This document shows, one piece after another, positions 34,129 to 42,170 of a stretch of 64,000 nt of DNA (the first letter of the stretch is position 1; the number at the start of each line of letters is the position of its first letter). Origin of the DNA: G963674685 sp964591275. Lineage in GTDB: Bacteria > Lernaellota > Lernaellaia > JACKCT01. A program made the translations under genes and the position numbers. The DNA lies in assembly GCA_964591275.1 (NCBI GenBank), contig CAZQAE010000017.1, positions 1-64,000 of the forward strand, in the 5' to 3' direction. Below the pieces are notes generated by a model. The model worked only from the letters and a program-made list of their open reading frames with translations, did not search any database and was not told where the DNA came from.

Positions 34129-35586
34129 TCATGGCTCTTTTGGGGGTTTGTAGAAAAACCGTTCGCCCAACGAGCCGGAAAAGGCGTAGTGGTCCCGGAC
34201 CGCATCGACAATGGTCCCAGGATATCGCTCTCGGGTTAATCCCTCCATGCTGTGGGCCGGGCTTGAAAGCACGATCAGCGCGTAGGTTTGGTTCTGGATT
34301 CGCTGAACGTACCTGTCCGGGGAAAGGCGGCCTTGCGCCACGAGGGTTTTCAGCAAGTCCGGGTGGGGAATGTCCACCGCATCCGCTCTGCCCGCCACGA
34401 TCGCAAAGCCCAGGTCCTCCATCATCAGTGGGCCCCGGTGGATTTTCAGGACCTTGACAAACAGCTTTTCGGTCTTGGCCGAAAGATCGATAAACGCCTT
34501 GTCAGCCAGATGCCCGATCCCCGCCGCCCCGATGAGTGAAACGATCAGAAACGCCGTGGCCGCGGCATATTCGCCTTTTAGCGACTCAATCTTGATAAGC
34601 GCCAAGCCAAACCCGACCGCGCAGGCGGCGTTAAACTCGAAAAAGTAAAGCGGGCACGAACCTTCCTTGCCCAGCCAGACCAGATTGACCAGGCAGCAAA
34701 GCCCGAAGATCTGCACCAGCGAATCCTTTTTGGCCGTCTTTTTCAAAACCAGCAGCATGCCGACAAACCCAAAAATCGGTATCAGGTGGAGTGGGAAAAA
34801 CGATAGTGGGTAAAGCCGGATATAATCATACAGCAACGCCCAGGAAAACGGTCGCACCGCGTTTTTCACGATCGATTCTAAAAAAATACGCCCGGTGGCA
34901 AGTTCCATGCAGCCGATGCACGCGGCCATCAAAAACCCGTAGATTCCGGCAAAGGCCAGGGCATTTTTTCGGTTGTATGCAAGGAGCCAGACCCCGATGG
35001 CCAGCGGTGCGGCCACAGCGGTCTGCTTGGTCATCCAAGCTGCGCATCCGAGAGCGGCAGCCAGGGCCAGACCCCGGATCGAAGCCCCGGAAAAAAGCCC
35101 GGCAGTAATGCACCCAAGGGAAAGCGCCGCAGCTAAAATATCCACCCGCACCGCCGCCCCAAAACCCACACTTTCGGGCAACACGAGAAAGCAGGCTGCG
35201 GCCCCGACCGAGACCTTCCAGCTGCCCCCCAATCGAGCCACGAGCATGGCCACAAAAAACGCAATGGCCATAAGCGACACAAAGCTGACGATCCGTCCCG
35301 GGAGAAAGGGGTTTGCATCGCTAGTAATAAGCGATAGCAGGGCTGTGTGCAGGGGGGGATACATCCAGATCGGCAGAGCGCCGCGCTCAGGAGAAAGGTA
35401 CAGGTCTTTTCCGGCCTCCAAATGCTGTGCCGCATAGACGCTGATGCCTTCCCCGGTTTCGAAGGGGTAGGGCCAGACGATCCGGCTGAAAAGCGCGATC
35501 AGGGAGACCAGCACGGCCAGGGCGAAAAGGCACAACCCGGCTCCGTAGAGAAAGTTCACGCGCTTGGTTTGTGCTTCTCTTGTCAA
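34129..35586 (-). CDS. GT-C-like polytopic membrane glycosyltransferase
   Basis: 485 residues from a TTG at 35586; a GTG at 35559 is an alternative. About eleven membrane helices in residues 12-375 and a soluble C-terminal region. The first periplasmic loop carries acidic residues in the position used by GT-C enzymes (WPYPFETGEGISVYAAQHLE), followed by GKDLYLSPERGALPIWMYPP and a conserved-looking FGAAVRVDILAAAL. The C-terminal tail (GPLMMEDLGFAIVAGRADAV, DRYVQRIQNQTYALIVLSSP) resembles that of bacterial membrane proteins grouped with glycosyltransferase family 39/87. It probably transfers a lipid-linked sugar in the periplasm; acceptor unknown. A TTGACA-N16-TAGGAT promoter candidate lies just upstream. 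Confidence 0.7.
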   Translation of the reverse strand: MTREAQTKRVNFLYGAGLCLFALAVLVSLIALFSRIVWPYPFETGEGISVYAAQHLEAGKDLYLSPERGALPIWMYPPLHTALLSLITSDANPFLPGRIVSFVSLMAIAFFVAMLVARLGGSWKVSVGAAACFLVLPESVGFGAAVRVDILAAALSLGCITAGLFSGASIRGLALAAALGCAAWMTKQTAVAAPLAIGVWLLAYNRKNALAFAGIYGFLMAACIGCMELATGRIFLESIVKNAVRPFSWALLYDYIRLYPLSFFPLHLIPIFGFVGMLLVLKKTAKKDSLVQIFGLCCLVNLVWLGKEGSCPLYFFEFNAACAVGFGLALIKIESLKGEYAAATAFLIVSLIGAAGIGHLADKAFIDLSAKTEKLFVKVLKIHRGPLMMEDLGFAIVAGRADAVDIPHPDLLKTLVAQGRLSPDRYVQRIQNQTYALIVLSSPAHSMEGLTRERYPGTIVDAVRDHYAFSGSLGERFFYKPPKEP

Positions 35587-35624
35587 GTGTTTTTGCTTGT
35601 CCTGAATTGTCTTTCAGGTTGTGA

Positions 35625-35652
35625 ATCCTACAGGATAATGTTCGACTGTCAA
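35625..35652 (-). promoter_or_regulatory. Sigma70-like promoter candidate for the GT-C gene
   Basis: On the minus strand TTGACA (35652-35647) is followed after 16 bases by TAGGAT (35630-35625), 39 bases before the start codon. The -10 matches 4 of 6 consensus bases. Confidence 0.4.
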
Positions 35653-35777
35653 CGCTGGAGAGACAGGACTTTTCCCAAAAGATCACGGAGCAAACAGCGA
35701 GAGGCGAGTCGATTCAATCAGCAAGGGAGGGCATCAGACTTTGGCGCAAAGAAAAACAAGATTTATAGCAATTTCAA

Positions 35778-36857
35778 CTAATATGGAAAATTGATAGATC
35801 TGAGAAAGCCCTTCTTCAATCCGTACGAGTGCCGGTCTTTCGCATGGTCTTCGTCGATAATCACTCCTCCCAGCGCGTGGAACATCACCCGCGCCAATTC
35901 CTCGGCGCCAAGATCATTGAAGTGGATCGCATCGAAGAGATAAGGATCAAGAGCGACGCCGTTCCAGTATTCATATTGGTCCGCAATGGTCAGGTAGTCG
36001 AAGTCCTCGAAATCAAGCCGTTGAGATTCGATAAGCCATCCCAACAGGGATTGAAAGGCATTCGCAAAAATTCCGAGAGGCGGCGCAACCCAGGCGCTGT
36101 TTGCGTAATTCGGGTAGAGCATATAGACAATATCAGCTTGCGGGGCGGCAGCGTGCAGGTCGTCCATGAGTTGCCTGACTCTCGGGAAAGTTTCCGTGAC
36201 GTAGCTGGGGTCGCTTAAAAAATTCAGCACGATCTCGGCGATGTCATAGTCATCCCAGTCCATATCGCCAATATAAATGTCGGCGTCATTTCCACCGACA
36301 GTCACCACGATCAAATCTACTTCGTCTGCGTGTGGCAATACCCGGTTCTCATAATAGGCTTTCGGGTCCTGGGGCATCCACTCCCAGGACCGGCTTCCGG
36401 CTACGTGTTCATTGTAGAGCGTCACATCGCACAGCGCGGTAAAATGCTCGGCCAGCCAATTTGGATAGGGCTTTTCCGAGCCGATAACTCCGAGGCTGTC
36501 TCCGATCGTCAGAATCGTGATGTGCCCTTCGTCAATCGCCTCCGGCACGCGGCTTGGCACGTTCTTGCTGGTGCTTTCCAGCCAATTCGGCAATAGAGGG
36601 CGGACGAAGTATGTTCCATTGGCTAAATTCAAAAAGGAGTAAGTGCCAAACTTTCCGGTGCTTCGGACTTGCCTGGCCGTCCCGTCGAAAAGCTCAATCT
36701 CTATATTTTGCATAGCGCGATCGCCATCATTGAAGCCCTGCCAAAGGTGGGAACCGGCGCTATGATCAGCATCGAAGTAAACAATTCCACCGATGTTTCC
36801 GGCCATGGCGAGGCTCGGAAATGCCAGAATTAGAATGATAAGCTTCAGTTTGGACAT
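35778..36857 (-). CDS. Secreted SGNH/GDSL esterase with N-terminal SdrD-B-like domain
   Basis: 359 residues from the ATG at 36857 (MSKLKLIILILAFPSLAMA is a clean signal peptide; an 8-residue longer frame exists). Mature residues 1-90 form a small beta domain of the SdrD-B/carboxypeptidase-regulatory type: GGIVYFDADHSAG, MQNIEIELFDGTA, TGKFGTYSFLNLANGTYFVR. The SGNH domain follows with all blocks: ILTIGDSLGVIGSEKPYPNW (Ser), LYNEHVAGSRSWEW (Gly), VTVGGNDADIYIGD (Asn) and LFDAIHFNDLGAEELARVMF (Asp and His). A secreted esterase, perhaps acting on acylated glycans or lipids, is predicted. It lies between an MlaE-type permease and a GT-C protein on the same strand. Confidence 0.85.
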   Translation of the reverse strand: MSKLKLIILILAFPSLAMAGNIGGIVYFDADHSAGSHLWQGFNDGDRAMQNIEIELFDGTARQVRSTGKFGTYSFLNLANGTYFVRPLLPNWLESTSKNVPSRVPEAIDEGHITILTIGDSLGVIGSEKPYPNWLAEHFTALCDVTLYNEHVAGSRSWEWMPQDPKAYYENRVLPHADEVDLIVVTVGGNDADIYIGDMDWDDYDIAEIVLNFLSDPSYVTETFPRVRQLMDDLHAAAPQADIVYMLYPNYANSAWVAPPLGIFANAFQSLLGWLIESQRLDFEDFDYLTIADQYEYWNGVALDPYLFDAIHFNDLGAEELARVMFHALGGVIIDEDHAKDRHSYGLKKGFLRSINFPY

Positions 36858-36970
36858 TTTATTAATTCCTGGGTATTCCAATTTTCATCCCGGCTATTTT
36901 ACATCGAAATGCCAGCCGCGGTATAGAGTAAAAATCCGCATTCATTCCAAGCGAAGGATTTCGTCCTTTT

Positions 36971-38134
36971 CTAAAAGTAATACTGAAAGATCAGCGTAAA
37001 AATAGAGTCTGCGACAATGATGAGAAAAATTCCCGTGACCACGGCGCTGGTCGTGTACTTGCCGACGCCGGCGGCGCCGCCGCTGACCTGGAATCCGCGC
37101 ATGCATCCCACCAGCGCGATCAGGATGGCAAAGGCTTCACTTTTGATGAGTCCCTGCCCGAAATCCCACAGGTCGATAGTACGAAAACTCTGCGCAACGT
37201 AGGCCGTGATTGTCAGTCCTCCACTGGTTATGCCGACGATCATACCGCCCAAAAGACCGATGATGTCGGCGTATAGAGTCAGCATCGGAACCATGATCAT
37301 AAGCGCCAGGAGCTTCGGCGTGACCAGGAACCTGACCGGATCAAAGCCCATGGTCTGCAGCGCATCCACTTCCTCGCTGACCTTCATGGTGCCGATTTCC
37401 GCCGCGAAGGCCGAACCGGACCGGCCCGCCACGAGAATGCAGGTCATCAGCGGCCCCAGTTCCCGAAGAACCGAAAGCCCGACCAGATTCGCCGTATAGA
37501 TATTCGCTCCGAACTGGGAAAGCTGCATGACGGCCTGGAATCCCAGGATAAGACCGAGCAGCAGCGAAATCAGTCCGACGATGGGCAGCGCGTCGGCGCC
37601 GGATCGCTCCATGTAAAACAGGACGTCGCGCCAGCGTACAGAGCCGGGATTTCTCAGTGCGTGTATCATCGCGAGAGTTGCATCGCCTACAAAGCTTACC
37701 ATCACGCGGACATCGTCCATGACGGCAAGACTCGTTTCGCCGACCTGGAGCGGGATGCTTTTGGGTTTTGACGCCTTGACATCTATCCGGCGCGTGAGGG
37801 CCTCTCGGTCCACGAGGGAAAGAAGGCCTGCGACGCCGCCGCTCAATCCAACGAGGGCAAATTCGACATCCGCCGCGTTGCTGCGTTTTTCGACGTCGAG
37901 AATGACCACCACGCCGGCGCCGTCAAAATAGTGCAAGTCAGAAAGATCGAGGGTCAGGCTTTTATGCGCCGAACGATGCAGGCCTTCCAGGATTTCGTCG
38001 TGCGCCTGCATGGCGTTTGAGAAGGATAAACGCCCGGAAATATGGATGGTTTTGCGCGGAAGCTCGGCGTCATCGACGCGAATCTCGTAACTTTTCGGCG
38101 TCTGGCCATCCGATTTGCGTCGCCAATTTTTCAT
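36971..38134 (-). CDS. mlaE: STAS-MlaE fusion: lipid-transport ABC permease
   Basis: 387 residues. Residues 15-115 form a STAS-like domain (ISGRLSFSNAMQAHDEIL, LDLSDLHYFDGAGVVVILDV). Residues 130-387 are an MlaE permease: VGDATLAMIHALRNPGSVRW, RDVLFYMERSGADALPIVGL, LLLGLILGFQAVMQLSQFGA, the core LRELGPLMTCILVAGRSGSA, FAAEIGTMKVSEEVDALQTM, and PKLLALMIMVPMLTLYADII. MlaE works with an MlaF ATPase and an MCE-domain protein (MlaD) in phospholipid traffic between the membranes. Neither partner is encoded beside it, so it is an orphan in this window. Fusion of STAS to the permease (MlaB-MlaE in one chain) is known in delta-group and Bacteroidota genomes. Confidence 0.92.
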   Translation of the reverse strand: MKNWRRKSDGQTPKSYEIRVDDAELPRKTIHISGRLSFSNAMQAHDEILEGLHRSAHKSLTLDLSDLHYFDGAGVVVILDVEKRSNAADVEFALVGLSGGVAGLLSLVDREALTRRIDVKASKPKSIPLQVGETSLAVMDDVRVMVSFVGDATLAMIHALRNPGSVRWRDVLFYMERSGADALPIVGLISLLLGLILGFQAVMQLSQFGANIYTANLVGLSVLRELGPLMTCILVAGRSGSAFAAEIGTMKVSEEVDALQTMGFDPVRFLVTPKLLALMIMVPMLTLYADIIGLLGGMIVGITSGGLTITAYVAQSFRTIDLWDFGQGLIKSEAFAILIALVGCMRGFQVSGGAAGVGKYTTSAVVTGIFLIIVADSIFTLIFQYYF

Positions 38135-38155
38135 GCGCCCTCGAAGTGCATCATG

Positions 38156-38183
38156 TATGAAGTATGAGGTATGAAGAATGAGT
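38156..38183 (+). repeat. Heptamer array (TATGARG type), 4 units
   Basis: TATGAAG, TATGAGG, TATGAAG, AATGAGT. Unlike the copies in the 41-55 kb array it is not followed by a GTAG-palindrome. The 290-base spacer also has a CCCTTCGACTTTGCTCAAAGGG hairpin-like stretch around 38230. Confidence 0.8.
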
Positions 38184-38325
38184 TGCCGGCATCGCGTTAT
38201 CCTCTTACGTCACTTTGCATTCTCTCTCACCCTTCGACTTTGCTCAAAGGGCTGGCTCCATCGCATGCATACCTTCGCCCGCTTTCGCTCAGTTTGGCGG
38301 AAACGCAAATAATTCGCCTTTCCCA

Positions 38326-38355
38326 AACCCCAATCCCTGTACCCTAAACCCTGCC
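38326..38355 (+). repeat. Heptamer array (ACCCTAA type)
   Basis: Units AACCCCA, ATCCCTG, TACCCTA, AACCCTG; same family as 25261-25274. Confidence 0.6.
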
Positions 38356-38425
38356 AAAATAAATCATTGATTTCGAGCGCCCTGTTCTCCGCCAAAAAAA
38401 ATTCTCCGACATATTGAGCAAGAAT

Positions 38426-39472
38426 CTATAAAAAGCGCCCGTGGGGTTTGTCGTCAAGCATCATGTATTCAAACATCTCATTATAATGATCGTAGCGCAT
38501 GAAGCTCGTATGGCCCTGGCATATCGTGGCGCATTCGCACTTGTCGATGTGCCCGAGAATTTCCTTGCGCCGCTCGCCGAGCCATATCTCGGCAAAAGTA
38601 TTTTCGTATATCGATCCGTAACAGAAGCTCTCCACCCCTCGCGTCGCGCAGCAGGCGTACATGTTGCCGTCGGCGCATAAAATGCCCACCAGGTGATGGC
38701 CCTTGCAGACTTTGTAGGGTTCCTTGTCCGGCCCTTGCGTGAAGTTATAAATGCGAAAGCCCACAACGCTGAAGTTGCTGTCCTGATACTGTCTGCGCGC
38801 AAATAGATAATTGGAGTCGATGCTCAAATAAAGCTCCGTGTCGAAGACTTCCAAATCGGCGATCACGCGCTTGAAGGCAATGTACCTGCATCCGTTTTCC
38901 TTGGCTCGCTTGGCGGTCAGGGCCATCTCGTGAAAAGTCGCGGGGTGGACAACGTAAATGATGCCGCAAAACACGTCTTGCGCTACGGCGCGAACGCCCT
39001 TCCAGATGTCCGCGTAAGCGTCGGGATTCTTCGGCCTGTGCGTCAGAGTGTGCGTTTCGGCCGTGCCCGCGTCTACGGAAAGGCGCAGCCATTCGCAGGT
39101 GTCTGTGATAGCTTTTTTGTGTTTATATACAAGTTCGCCGTTGGTGATGATGCCCACGGGGAGACCCTTGTCGCGAATCTCATAAAGTAGCTCGTCGATC
39201 CACGGATAGACCAGCGGCTCGCCCCCGCCTTTGATAACGATGGACTTGACGCCCAGAGCGGCGACCTGCTTGATCACCGAAAAGAGCACATCCTTGTCCA
39301 TGTGTCCCTTGTGCAGCTTGCGGTGCTCACTGTCCACGCACCAGATGCAGTCGTGGTTGCATGCGTTGGTTGGATCGATTTCCAGCGTCACCGGCGGCGG
39401 CAGTTCGCCGACGAGGATCCTGGCGATCCGGTCCGAGTGATTGAATACTTTGAATTCAGAAAATTCGTACAT
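38426..39472 (-). CDS. Radical SAM protein with SPASM-like C-terminal cysteines
   Basis: 348 residues. The radical SAM cluster motif CNHDCIWC (CxxxCxxC) lies near residue 38 in LEIDPTNACNHDCIWCVDSE, with the SAM-binding GGGEPLVYPWIDELLYEI further on and a TIM-barrel pattern (VGIITNGELV, EWLRLSVDAGTAETHTLTHR). The C-terminal part has cysteines in a SPASM/twitch arrangement (YKVCKGHHLVGILCADGNMY; ACCATRGVES; DKCECATICQGH), so one or two additional Fe-S clusters are likely. SPASM proteins modify peptides or proteins, or act in cofactor making. No precursor peptide was seen beside it. The gene stands alone with repeat-bearing spacers on both sides; substrate unknown. Confidence 0.9.
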   Translation of the reverse strand: MYEFSEFKVFNHSDRIARILVGELPPPVTLEIDPTNACNHDCIWCVDSEHRKLHKGHMDKDVLFSVIKQVAALGVKSIVIKGGGEPLVYPWIDELLYEIRDKGLPVGIITNGELVYKHKKAITDTCEWLRLSVDAGTAETHTLTHRPKNPDAYADIWKGVRAVAQDVFCGIIYVVHPATFHEMALTAKRAKENGCRYIAFKRVIADLEVFDTELYLSIDSNYLFARRQYQDSNFSVVGFRIYNFTQGPDKEPYKVCKGHHLVGILCADGNMYACCATRGVESFCYGSIYENTFAEIWLGERRKEILGHIDKCECATICQGHTSFMRYDHYNEMFEYMMLDDKPHGRFL

Positions 39473-39550
39473 GGTTCTCCCCGCCCTTTTTATCGCATTA
39501 AAATTTCCCGGCGTCCAGAATAGCGGGAGAGCTTTTCAATATTGGTAAGT

Positions 39551-39579
39551 GTAGCACAGCCACCCCCGACTGTGTTTCC
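39551..39579 (+). repeat. REP-like GTAG-palindrome (CACAG type)
   Basis: GTAG then CACAG...CTGTG around a C-rich loop. Related to the copy at 32494. Confidence 0.65.
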
Positions 39580-39594
39580 TTTCAGAATCCTTTA

Positions 39595-39666
39595 TTCACA
39601 ATTTGCAATTCGGCATTCGTAATTCGGCGCATTTCCCATTCACAATTCGTAATTCACAATTCGGAA
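39595..39666 (+). repeat. Heptamer array (TTCGTAA/TTCACAA type), about 10 units
   Basis: Units TTCACAA, TTTGCAA, TTCGGCA, TTCGTAA, TTCGGCG, then a 9-base slip, and TTCACAA, TTCGTAA, TTCACAA, TTCGGAA. Same family as 11691-11725. Confidence 0.8.
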
Positions 39667-39733
39667 GTATTTGCCATTTGCAGTTTTTCTATGTAATTTA
39701 AATAATGATTGAGCAACCTTAAGGAGGCAATAA

Positions 39734-41804
39734 ATGCGGTCGATTTTTCAAGTTATGGCTTTGCTTTCGCTTATTTTACTTTCTTTAACTGGCTTAATTT
39801 CCTGCGGCTGCGGCGACGACGATGATGATAACGATGACGTCGACGACGATGCGGACGACGATGCGGACGATGATGCCGACGATGACATCGATGATGATGC
39901 GGACGACGACGTCGACGACGATGCGGATGACGATTTGGATGACGATGTGGACGATGATGCGGACGATGACGATGACACGACGGAACCGACTACCACGACC
40001 ACGGTTGCATCGACTACTACTACAACGCAGGAGCCGACGACAACGACAACAATCGCGCCGACGACGACAACAACGACAACAATCGCGCCGACGACGACAA
40101 CAACGACAACAATCGCGCCGACGANNNNNNNNNNNNNNNNNNNNNNNNNNNNNNNNNNNNNNNNNNNNNNNNNNNNNNNNNNNNNNNNNNNNNNNNNNNN
40201 NNNNNNNNNNNNNNNNNNNNNNNNCGACGACCACCACAACTACAACCTCAACAACAACTACTACGATTTCCTCCAATATCTGTTATCAGGATGCCGATTG
40301 GGACGGTTACGGCGATCCTGCGGTCAGCAATGTGTTTGTTGATGGCATATGCCCATTGGGATGGGTGCACGAAAACACGGATTGCGACGACACGGATATT
40401 CTCACGCATCCGGACGCGCCGGAACTGCCCGATGACGGCATCAGTCAGGACTGCGTAGGGGGTGATCTTGTCCTCAGCGACGCAACCGGCGTTTTCGTGG
40501 CAAAAACGGGCCACGACGTCAATCCCGGCACAATGGCTTCTCCCAAGCTGACAATCGGAGCGGGTGCAACACTGGCGGATGCAAACGGCAAGTCCGTTTT
40601 CGTCGCGGCGGGCGATTATACGGAAGATGTTGAAACGCAGGTTTCCCTGTTCGGCGGCTACGAATCCATCGGCTGGGCGAGGGATATCGACGCCAACGTC
40701 ACCACGATAAACGCCCTGACCAACATCGCCGTTTATTGCTACGGCCCCGCGCCGAAAGCTGTTGAAGGTTTTAGTATAAGTGGCGGGATGGGCGGCGATA
40801 CCAGCGTTGGCGTGTACAACACCGGCGGCTCTGCGTCGCTGGCGAGTAACCTTATCAGCGGCGGGTCGGGAGCTTTCATTAGCTGCAGCGTGTACAATTT
40901 ATATGACACGGTGACGCTGGTGAACAACACCCTTGATGGCGGGTCGGCGACAGACGGTCTTGGCGACAGCATCGGCGTTGCCAACATGAATGGCAAGGCG
41001 ATGCTGGTGAATAACGCCATTGATAGCGGGTCGCCGACGGGTGATTCAAGCAGCAGCAACGGTGTGTATAATTACGGTACAACAATGCTGTCCAACAACA
41101 CCATTGATGGCGGGTCGGGCAAATTCAGCTACGGTATGCACAACATCTGGGGCATGATGACAATGGTGGACAATGATATCAACGGCGGATCGGGGAATGA
41201 AGGCAGCTTTGGCGTATACAACGAAGATACGACGACGCTGATAAACAACACAATCAATGGCGGGTCCGACGGCAATTGCTATGGCGTGTACAATACCGCC
41301 ACAATGATGCTGACGGGCAATTTCATTCACGGCGGATTGGCGACGGGAGATTTCAGTTCAAGCTACGGCGTCGTAAACAGTGCAGGCGCGGCGACGCTGG
41401 CGAACAACATGATCGACAGCGGATTAGGCGACGAAAGCTGGGGTGTTTACAGCGACGAAGATGGTATGTTGATACTAATGTACAATGACATCTGGGGCGT
41501 TGATATGGATTGCATGATTTACGATGGCGACCATTATGAATGTGATGCAAATACAATCGCTGAAATCAATGCCTGCGCGTGGTATGGTTGCGAGGAGGCG
41601 TCCGGCAACATCAGCGACGATCCGCTTTTCGTCGATGCTGCCAGCGGCGATTTTCATTTACAAGACACAAGCCCTTGCATCGATACCGGCATCGATCCCG
41701 TGCCGGATTACATTGATCCGGGCTTTGTGGAATTTGATTTCGAGGGCGATGCGCGACCCTACGGAGCAGGCTGGGACATCGGCGCGGACGAGTGGACGCC
41801 CTGA
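39734..41804 (+). CDS. Array lipoprotein 1: Asp tether, Thr linker, MopE motif, beta-helix (spans assembly gap)
   Basis: AGGAGG precedes the ATG. Signal peptide with lipobox LISC (Cys 24), then a tether of x-D-D-D units to about residue 80, then a Thr-rich linker with repeated IAPTTTTTTT units that runs into the 100-N gap at 40125-40224. The coding frame after the gap differs by one from that before it because 100 is not a multiple of three, so the gap size is nominal and the gene should be one reading frame. After the gap come the MopE-type metal-binding motif (CYQDADWDGYGDP; NTDCDDTDILTHPDAPELPD), a GVFVAKTGHDVNPGTM start of the pectate-lyase-like region, SLFGGYESIGWARDI, and rungs of about 23 residues with the NNTIDGGSG pattern. 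The end is a choice-of-anchor-Q-like module (ADPLFVD-type DDPLFVDAASGDFHLQDTSP, ARPYGAGWDIGADEW). Predicted surface lipoprotein; ligand unknown. Confidence 0.85.
40125..40224. other. Assembly gap of 100 N
   Basis: Exactly 100 unknown bases inside the Thr-linker of the gene at 39734. The sequence just before it repeats a 30-base unit (encoding IAPTTTTTTT) at least twice, the likely cause of the break. The true length is not known. Confidence 0.99.
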
Positions 41805-41810
41805 GCAAGG

Positions 41811-41887
41811 TATGAGGTATGAAGTATGAGGTATGAAGTATGAGGTATGAAGTATGAGGTATGAAGTATGAGGTATGAAGTATGAGT
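41811..41887 (+). repeat. Heptamer array, 11 alternating TATGAGG/TATGAAG units
   Basis: Strict alternation of TATGAGG and TATGAAG for ten units, closed by TATGAGT. The GTAG of the next element begins exactly after the last unit. Confidence 0.97.
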
Positions 41888-41939
41888 GTAGGAGCGGCAT
41901 TGAAGGCTTCGTAGCTTTAGCGAAGTAGGCCAACCGCGA
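41888..41939 (+). repeat. REP-like element (GTAGGAGCGGC class, long form)
   Basis: GTAGGAGCGGC at the 5' end and ACCGCGA at the 3' end, with an inner CTTCG...CGAAG stem. A near copy lies at 46841-46892. Confidence 0.8.
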
Positions 41940-42170
41940 TTGCTCGGTCGCGCCGACTTGTCCGCCATAGCTTAAGCGGAGGAGGAAGGCTTGGAGTCGG
42001 CTTGATATTTGCCTTATCCGATATTCAAGTCATCCTTTCCCCCTGATTCTTTTTTCTTTCAAATAATATTCATTTGCGTTAATATCCTAGCCATCGGCAA
42101 ACCGGAGGGGCAAAAATCGGTTTCTCAGCAAGGGGGTTGTTCGCAACCTTTTAACCTTGAGGGGGACGGT

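Larger units (their letters stand above)
41805..42170. other. Gene-free stretch carrying heptamer array and REP-like element
   Basis: Holds the longest TATGARG array and a GTAG-palindrome (listed separately), then about 230 bases with no gene recognised. GAGGGGGACGG upstream of 42171 serves the next gene. Confidence 0.5.

Noticed and set aside
41811..41887. CRISPR-like regular repeats
   Set aside because: Units are contiguous heptamers with no spacers, and no cas genes are present.
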